Source: Acidobacteriaceae bacterium (GTDB lineage Bacteria; Acidobacteriota; Terriglobia; Terriglobales; Acidobacteriaceae). Taken from it: 10,002 bases of DNA. The translations under genes were made by a program, and so were the position numbers. The stretch lies in contig JAUTWY010000063.1 in the NCBI GenBank assembly GCA_030838305.1, positions 1-10,002 of the forward strand. The letters are read 5' to 3'. The notes below the pieces were generated by a model. The model saw only the letters and a list, made by a program, of their open reading frames with translations. It was not told where the DNA came from and ran no database searches. Below are positions 6,259 through 10,002 of this stretch, one piece after another. Within the stretch, counting starts at the first letter, position 1; every line of letters starts with the position of its first letter.

Positions 6259-9200
6259 ATGAAGACCCACAATTCCTGGGGAGTGATTGTGTTGTTCGCA
6301 GGAGCACTCGTGTTGTGCGCACCTTTGCAGGCCTCGGCACAAGCGGCATACCGCTACGATGCGGCCACGGTTTCTGGATTGCCGGCGCGCAACATCGGTT
6401 CGGCGACGATGAGCGGGCGCATTGCCGCCCTGGACGCGGTGGAGGAAGACGGCCGCATTACGGTGTTCGTGGGCGCGGCGAGTGGCGGAGTTTGGAAGTC
6501 GGTGAACGGCGGGACAACGTATAAGCCGGTATTTGACCGCGAAGATGTGCAGTCGATTGGCGCAGTCGCGATTGATCCATCGAACTCGAAGATCGTTTGG
6601 GTGGGCAGTGGCGAAGGCTGGACGCGCAACAGCGTGTCGGTGGGCGACGGAGTGTACAAGTCAACCGATGGGGGCGAGAACTGGAGCAACGTTGGCCTGA
6701 AAGATAGCGAACACATTGCCAAAATTCTTGTGAATCCAAGCGATGGCAACGACGTGCTGGTGTGCGCTCTGGGGCATCTGTGGGACGACAACGACGAGCG
6801 CGGCGTCTATCAGACCGGCGATGGGGGCAAGACTTGGAAGAAGGTTCTGGCCGGCGCAAATGGTTCGAGCGGCTGCGCCATGATCGCGCGCAGCAAGCAG
6901 GAGCCGAAAACGATCTACGCATCGATGTGGGATTTCCGGCGGCAGGGTTGGACGTTCCGCTCGGGCGGCCCCGGAAGCGGGCTGTTCAAATCCACGGATG
7001 GGGGCGCGAACTGGAGTGAAATTACTGAAAGCAACGCCAAAGGACTGCCTCCGAAACCTTATGGACGCATAGCGGCACAAGTGGCGCCATCCAAGCCACA
7101 GGTCGTCTATGCCAACATCGAGGCGGAAAAAGGAAGGGGGCTGTACCGTTCCGATGACGCCGGAGCGACCTGGACCAAGCTGGATGCCAGCAATTTTATG
7201 GTGTGGCGTCCGTTTTACTTCGGCAACCTGATCGTCGATCCCAAAGATGAAAACAAGGTTTTCAAACCCGATCTTATTCTTCTGCTGAGCAACGATGGCG
7301 GAAAGACTTTCAATGTCGTTTCTGGCGGGGTGCATGGCGATTTCCATGACGTCTGGATCGATCCCAAAAATCCCAACATAGTGATTGCCGGCGATGACGG
7401 CGGCCTGTGGCGCAGCGAGGATGGCGGCAATCGTTGGAAACACCAGATGAACCTACCGGTGTCGCAGTTTTATCACGTGAGCACAGATAACGCCGACCCC
7501 TATCACGTCTATGGCGGCCTGCAGGACAACAGTTCATGGGTATCCGACTCGTCGTATCCGGGCGGCGTGAGCAATTCGCGCTGGGAAAATATGTTCGGCG
7601 GCGATGGCTTTTGGATGTTCGAGGACACGTCCGACCCGGACTACATTTATGCCGAAGCTCAGGGAGGCGAGATCGGGCGCGTGAATCGTTACACGCATGA
7701 GACTCGCAACATCCATCCCTGGCCGAATTATGGCGAGAAAAAGCTCCGCTTCAATTGGAATACTCCGATTCACATGAGCCCCAACGAAAAAGGCACTATT
7801 TACATTGGCGCCCAGTTCCTATTCCGCTCGCGCGATCACGGCCAGTCTTGGGACCGCATTTCTCCCGACCTGACGACCAATGATCCGGAGAAGCAAAAGC
7901 AGGAAGAGTCCGGCGGCGTGACCGTCGATAACTCTTCGGCGGAGATGCACACCACGATCTATTCCATTTCAGAGTCTCCGAAGAACGGTCAGGTCATCTG
8001 GGTCGGTACGGATGACGGCAACGTGCAGGTCACTCGCGATGCAGCGAAGACATGGACGAATGTGGTTGGAAATATTAGTGGTTTGGGCAAGAATTCCTGG
8101 GTCTCCACCATCGAGGCAAGCCGCTTTGACCAGAGTACAGCGTACGCTACGTTCGATCGCCACACATTTGGAGATATGAAGCCGTACGCCTACAAAACCA
8201 CGGACTACGGTCAGACGTGGACGGCGCTTCCAGTACAGGATAGCGGCGTGCGCGGATTTGCTCACGTGATCAAAGAAGACACTGTGAACGGCAATGTTCT
8301 TTTCCTGGGCACCGAGTTTGGCCTCTGGATTTCGGTGGATGGGGGACAGCACTGGGCGCAATACAAAGGGTCGGATTTTCCGGCAGCCCCGGTTGACGAC
8401 ATCGTGGTGCAGCCGCGCGAATCCGATCTGGTTCTCGCCACGCACGGACGCGGCATCTGGATCATCGACGATATTTCTCCGCTGCGCACGCTCACACCGG
8501 AAATGATGACGAAAGAAGCGACGTTGATTCCGGGCCGGGGTGCGATTCAGTATTTTGACGTGGACGGTGGCTGGCCAGAGGGCAACGAGACTTTTCGTGG
8601 CCGAAGTCGTCCCGCAGACGCACAGATCACGTACTACCAGAAAGGGCGGCACATCTTCGGCGATTTGAAGATCGAGATTTTCGATCAGGACGGCAAACTG
8701 GTGGACACGGTTGCCGGTGGCAAGCGTCGCGGACTGAACCGCTCTGGATGGGGAATGCGGGTGAAGCCTCCGGCTGTCGCTCCCGCGGCTTCGGCACTCT
8801 TTGAAGCGGCCCAGGGACCACGAGTGTTGCCGGGCACCTATACCGTGAAGCTAACCAAAGGCGATAAAACCTACACCGAGGAATTGAAAGTTGCAGTCGA
8901 TCCGCGGGCCAAATATTCGATGGAGGAGCGTGAGGCGCAATTCGAGCTGTCGATGAAAGTCTATAAAGAGCTCGAGCACATGACCTATGGAGTCGAGGCC
9001 ATCGAAGGAGTGCGCGACGCGGCCAATGCGAGAGCGGCCAAGCTGCCAGAGAAAGACCCGCTGCGGAAGCAACTGCAGAAACTTGCCGCCGATTGTGACG
9101 CGCTACGCTCGAAGATTGTGGCCACCAAGGAAGGCGGCATGATTACCGGCGAAGAACGCATCCGTGAACTGTTGGGACAACTCTACGGAGCGGTCACTGG

Positions 9201-9456
9201 CTATGATGGCAGGCCAACCGATTATCAGGTGGCGCGCACCGAGTCACTCGGTCACGAACTGCAAGACGTGATCGACGACTTCCAGAAACTGACGCAGAAT
9301 GAATTGCTGGCAATCAATGTGGCCTTGAAGAAGAAGAAACTGGCATCCATTCCAGTGTTGGCGGAAGGAGATTGGCAGAAAAAGAAGGCCGAGTCCGCAG
9401 TCGCTGCCGGTGCGGGAATGCGAGCGCGCGAGGGTGAGATGCGAGAAATGGATTGA
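6259..9456 (+). CDS. Large secreted Asp-box (BNR/VPS10-sortilin-like) beta-propeller protein
   Basis: The 1065-residue product begins with a signal peptide (MKTHNSWGVIVLF to about QASA, cleavage before Q29). About eleven Asp-box-like motifs (S-x-D-x-G-x-x-W) start near residues 78, 132, 183, 242, 295, 341, 383, 521, 589, 644 and 689; clear examples are KSTDGGENW, KSTDGGANW and RSEDGGNRW. They mark blades of one or two large propellers of the sortilin/VPS10 type. The propeller part closes with THGRGIWIIDD (728-738). Residues about 802-882 look like an Ig-like strand domain (DLKIEIFDQDGKLVD; PGTYTVKLTKGDK), and about 885-1060 form a charged helical tail. Databases often label such proteins 'glycosyl hydrolase', but the Asp box is a structural motif and no catalytic residues can be assigned here. 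A binding or scaffold role outside the inner membrane is at least as likely. It is the last gene of the probable operon with the LolA-like pair and meets rpsA end to end. Confidence 0.88.
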   Translation: MKTHNSWGVIVLFAGALVLCAPLQASAQAAYRYDAATVSGLPARNIGSATMSGRIAALDAVEEDGRITVFVGAASGGVWKSVNGGTTYKPVFDREDVQSIGAVAIDPSNSKIVWVGSGEGWTRNSVSVGDGVYKSTDGGENWSNVGLKDSEHIAKILVNPSDGNDVLVCALGHLWDDNDERGVYQTGDGGKTWKKVLAGANGSSGCAMIARSKQEPKTIYASMWDFRRQGWTFRSGGPGSGLFKSTDGGANWSEITESNAKGLPPKPYGRIAAQVAPSKPQVVYANIEAEKGRGLYRSDDAGATWTKLDASNFMVWRPFYFGNLIVDPKDENKVFKPDLILLLSNDGGKTFNVVSGGVHGDFHDVWIDPKNPNIVIAGDDGGLWRSEDGGNRWKHQMNLPVSQFYHVSTDNADPYHVYGGLQDNSSWVSDSSYPGGVSNSRWENMFGGDGFWMFEDTSDPDYIYAEAQGGEIGRVNRYTHETRNIHPWPNYGEKKLRFNWNTPIHMSPNEKGTIYIGAQFLFRSRDHGQSWDRISPDLTTNDPEKQKQEESGGVTVDNSSAEMHTTIYSISESPKNGQVIWVGTDDGNVQVTRDAAKTWTNVVGNISGLGKNSWVSTIEASRFDQSTAYATFDRHTFGDMKPYAYKTTDYGQTWTALPVQDSGVRGFAHVIKEDTVNGNVLFLGTEFGLWISVDGGQHWAQYKGSDFPAAPVDDIVVQPRESDLVLATHGRGIWIIDDISPLRTLTPEMMTKEATLIPGRGAIQYFDVDGGWPEGNETFRGRSRPADAQITYYQKGRHIFGDLKIEIFDQDGKLVDTVAGGKRRGLNRSGWGMRVKPPAVAPAASALFEAAQGPRVLPGTYTVKLTKGDKTYTEELKVAVDPRAKYSMEEREAQFELSMKVYKELEHMTYGVEAIEGVRDAANARAAKLPEKDPLRKQLQKLAADCDALRSKIVATKEGGMITGEERIRELLGQLYGAVTGYDGRPTDYQVARTESLGHELQDVIDDFQKLTQNELLAINVALKKKKLASIPVLAEGDWQKKKAESAVAAGAGMRAREGEMREMD

Positions 9457-9491
9457 GCCAGGGAAGGTCTGGGGCGCTTGCAAACCGTCAT

Positions 9492-10002
9492 CTAGGACTG
9501 GTTTTGCGCCAACTCCAACTCGATTTTCTTGGTAGACGCATCCAGCTTCGCGATGCGGAACTTTCGAATCTGTCCGGCACGCACGGCCTCCGGTTTGGCG
9601 TCGCTGGCGGTTGTTCCACCTTTCCAGCGCGCCTGCAGCATTGAACCCAGGGAAGACAGGTCCGGCTTTCGTTGCGCGCCGGAGTTCGACTCCGCGGATC
9701 CGGAACTCTCTGGGCGCTTTTTCCCGGCGGGACCATTGGCCACGTCCATACGGCAAAGCACACGGATTCCTTCGCCCAGTTCCACGCTAGCACTAGCGTC
9801 TGAAACCTCGACCATGCGGCCGGTGACCAAGTCGCCTTCCTTGTGTTCGGCGATGTATTCGTCCAGCCCGCTGGGAACCAATTGCTTCATGCTCAAGCGC
9901 ACCTGCCGTTTCTCTGTCTCGACGGCGAGCACCTGCGCCCTCACGAATTGCCCTACCTTCAACACTTCTTGTGGATGGTTAATGCGCTTTTCGGCACTCA
10001 TT
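9492..10002 (-). CDS. rpsA: 30S ribosomal protein S1, C-terminal part, 5' end beyond the window
   Basis: The minus-strand frame is open to the window edge, and the Met at 10001-9999 is probably internal because it falls in the middle of an S1 (OB-fold) RNA-binding domain. MSAEKRINHPQEVLKVGQFV and the following VLAVETEKRQVRLSMKQL are the second half of such a domain, in the form typical of ribosomal protein S1. A last S1 domain follows: GDLVTGRMVEV through VELGEGIRVLC, then a linker of about 50 residues rich in Ser, Gly, Lys and Asn (visible residues 89-138), then the closing AGQIRKFRIAKLDASTKKIELEL. S1 binds mRNA on the small ribosomal subunit and aids initiation. The stop is TAG at 9494-9492, 35 bases from the convergent Asp-box gene. 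Another multi-S1-domain protein is possible but less likely. Confidence 0.78.
   Translation of the reverse strand, partial: MSAEKRINHPQEVLKVGQFVRAQVLAVETEKRQVRLSMKQLVPSGLDEYIAEHKEGDLVTGRMVEVSDASASVELGEGIRVLCRMDVANGPAGKKRPESSGSAESNSGAQRKPDLSSLGSMLQARWKGGTTASDAKPEAVRAGQIRKFRIAKLDASTKKIELELAQNQS

Noticed and set aside
6661..7443. 260-residue open frame on the minus strand
   Set aside because: It is a shadow of the Asp-box gene, whose regular S-x-D-x-G-x-x-W repeats prove the plus-strand frame. The high GC content makes long antisense frames common.
7969..8652. 227-residue open frame on the minus strand
   Set aside because: Also antisense to clear Asp-box repeats; no domain or start signal supports it.
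6259..9456. Naming the Asp-box protein a sialidase or glycosidase
   Set aside because: Asp boxes are structural and occur in many non-enzymes. I could not find the arginine triad or the catalytic Tyr/Glu/Asp set of sialidases in an arrangement that would support the name.
9457..9491. Search for a bidirectional terminator between the convergent genes
   Set aside because: Only a 4-base CCAG/CTGG stem is present, with no T run on either side, so no terminator is called.

Overview
The window reads as chromosomal DNA of an Acidobacteriota-like, Gram-negative, soil-type bacterium. This is an inference from gene content: a PATAN (DUF4388) response regulator, a DUF481 outer-membrane barrel, paired LolA-like secreted proteins, a very large Asp-box/VPS10-like beta-propeller protein, and a ribosomal protein S1 with an expanded last domain. 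GC content is moderately high. Nothing in the window looks mobile: I see no transposase, integrase, tRNA, rRNA or CRISPR repeats.

Left block (1-1551, + strand). The 3' part of a receiver-PATAN response regulator runs into a MoaB/MogA-type molybdopterin adenylyltransferase, with a 20-base overlap. A tatA gene follows. Molybdenum-cofactor maturation and Tat export are linked in biology, because many Mo-cofactor enzymes leave the cytoplasm folded through Tat, so this pair is likely a functional neighbourhood.

Middle block (1677-4480, + strand). First comes a DUF481 outer-membrane barrel protein with a duplicated N-terminal beta module. Next is a membrane-anchored fusion of a receiver domain, a transmembrane helix, a coiled coil and an HtrA-like (S1C) serine protease. 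In that receiver the phosphoacceptor Asp and the conserved Lys are both replaced, while the protease triad is intact. This is the most unusual gene in the window.

Right block (4612-9456, + strand). Two tandemly duplicated, secreted LolA-like proteins (period about 809 bases) are followed by a 1065-residue secreted protein with about eleven Asp-box repeats. All three have Sec signal peptides and short gaps, so they probably form one operon for periplasmic or cell-surface proteins. A plausible promoter with an inverted repeat lies just upstream (4522-4557). A convergent gene on the minus strand, the 3' end of ribosomal protein S1, closes the window.

Intergenic stretches are all under 140 bases. 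Apart from the sites listed, I see no convincing terminators or RNA genes in them.
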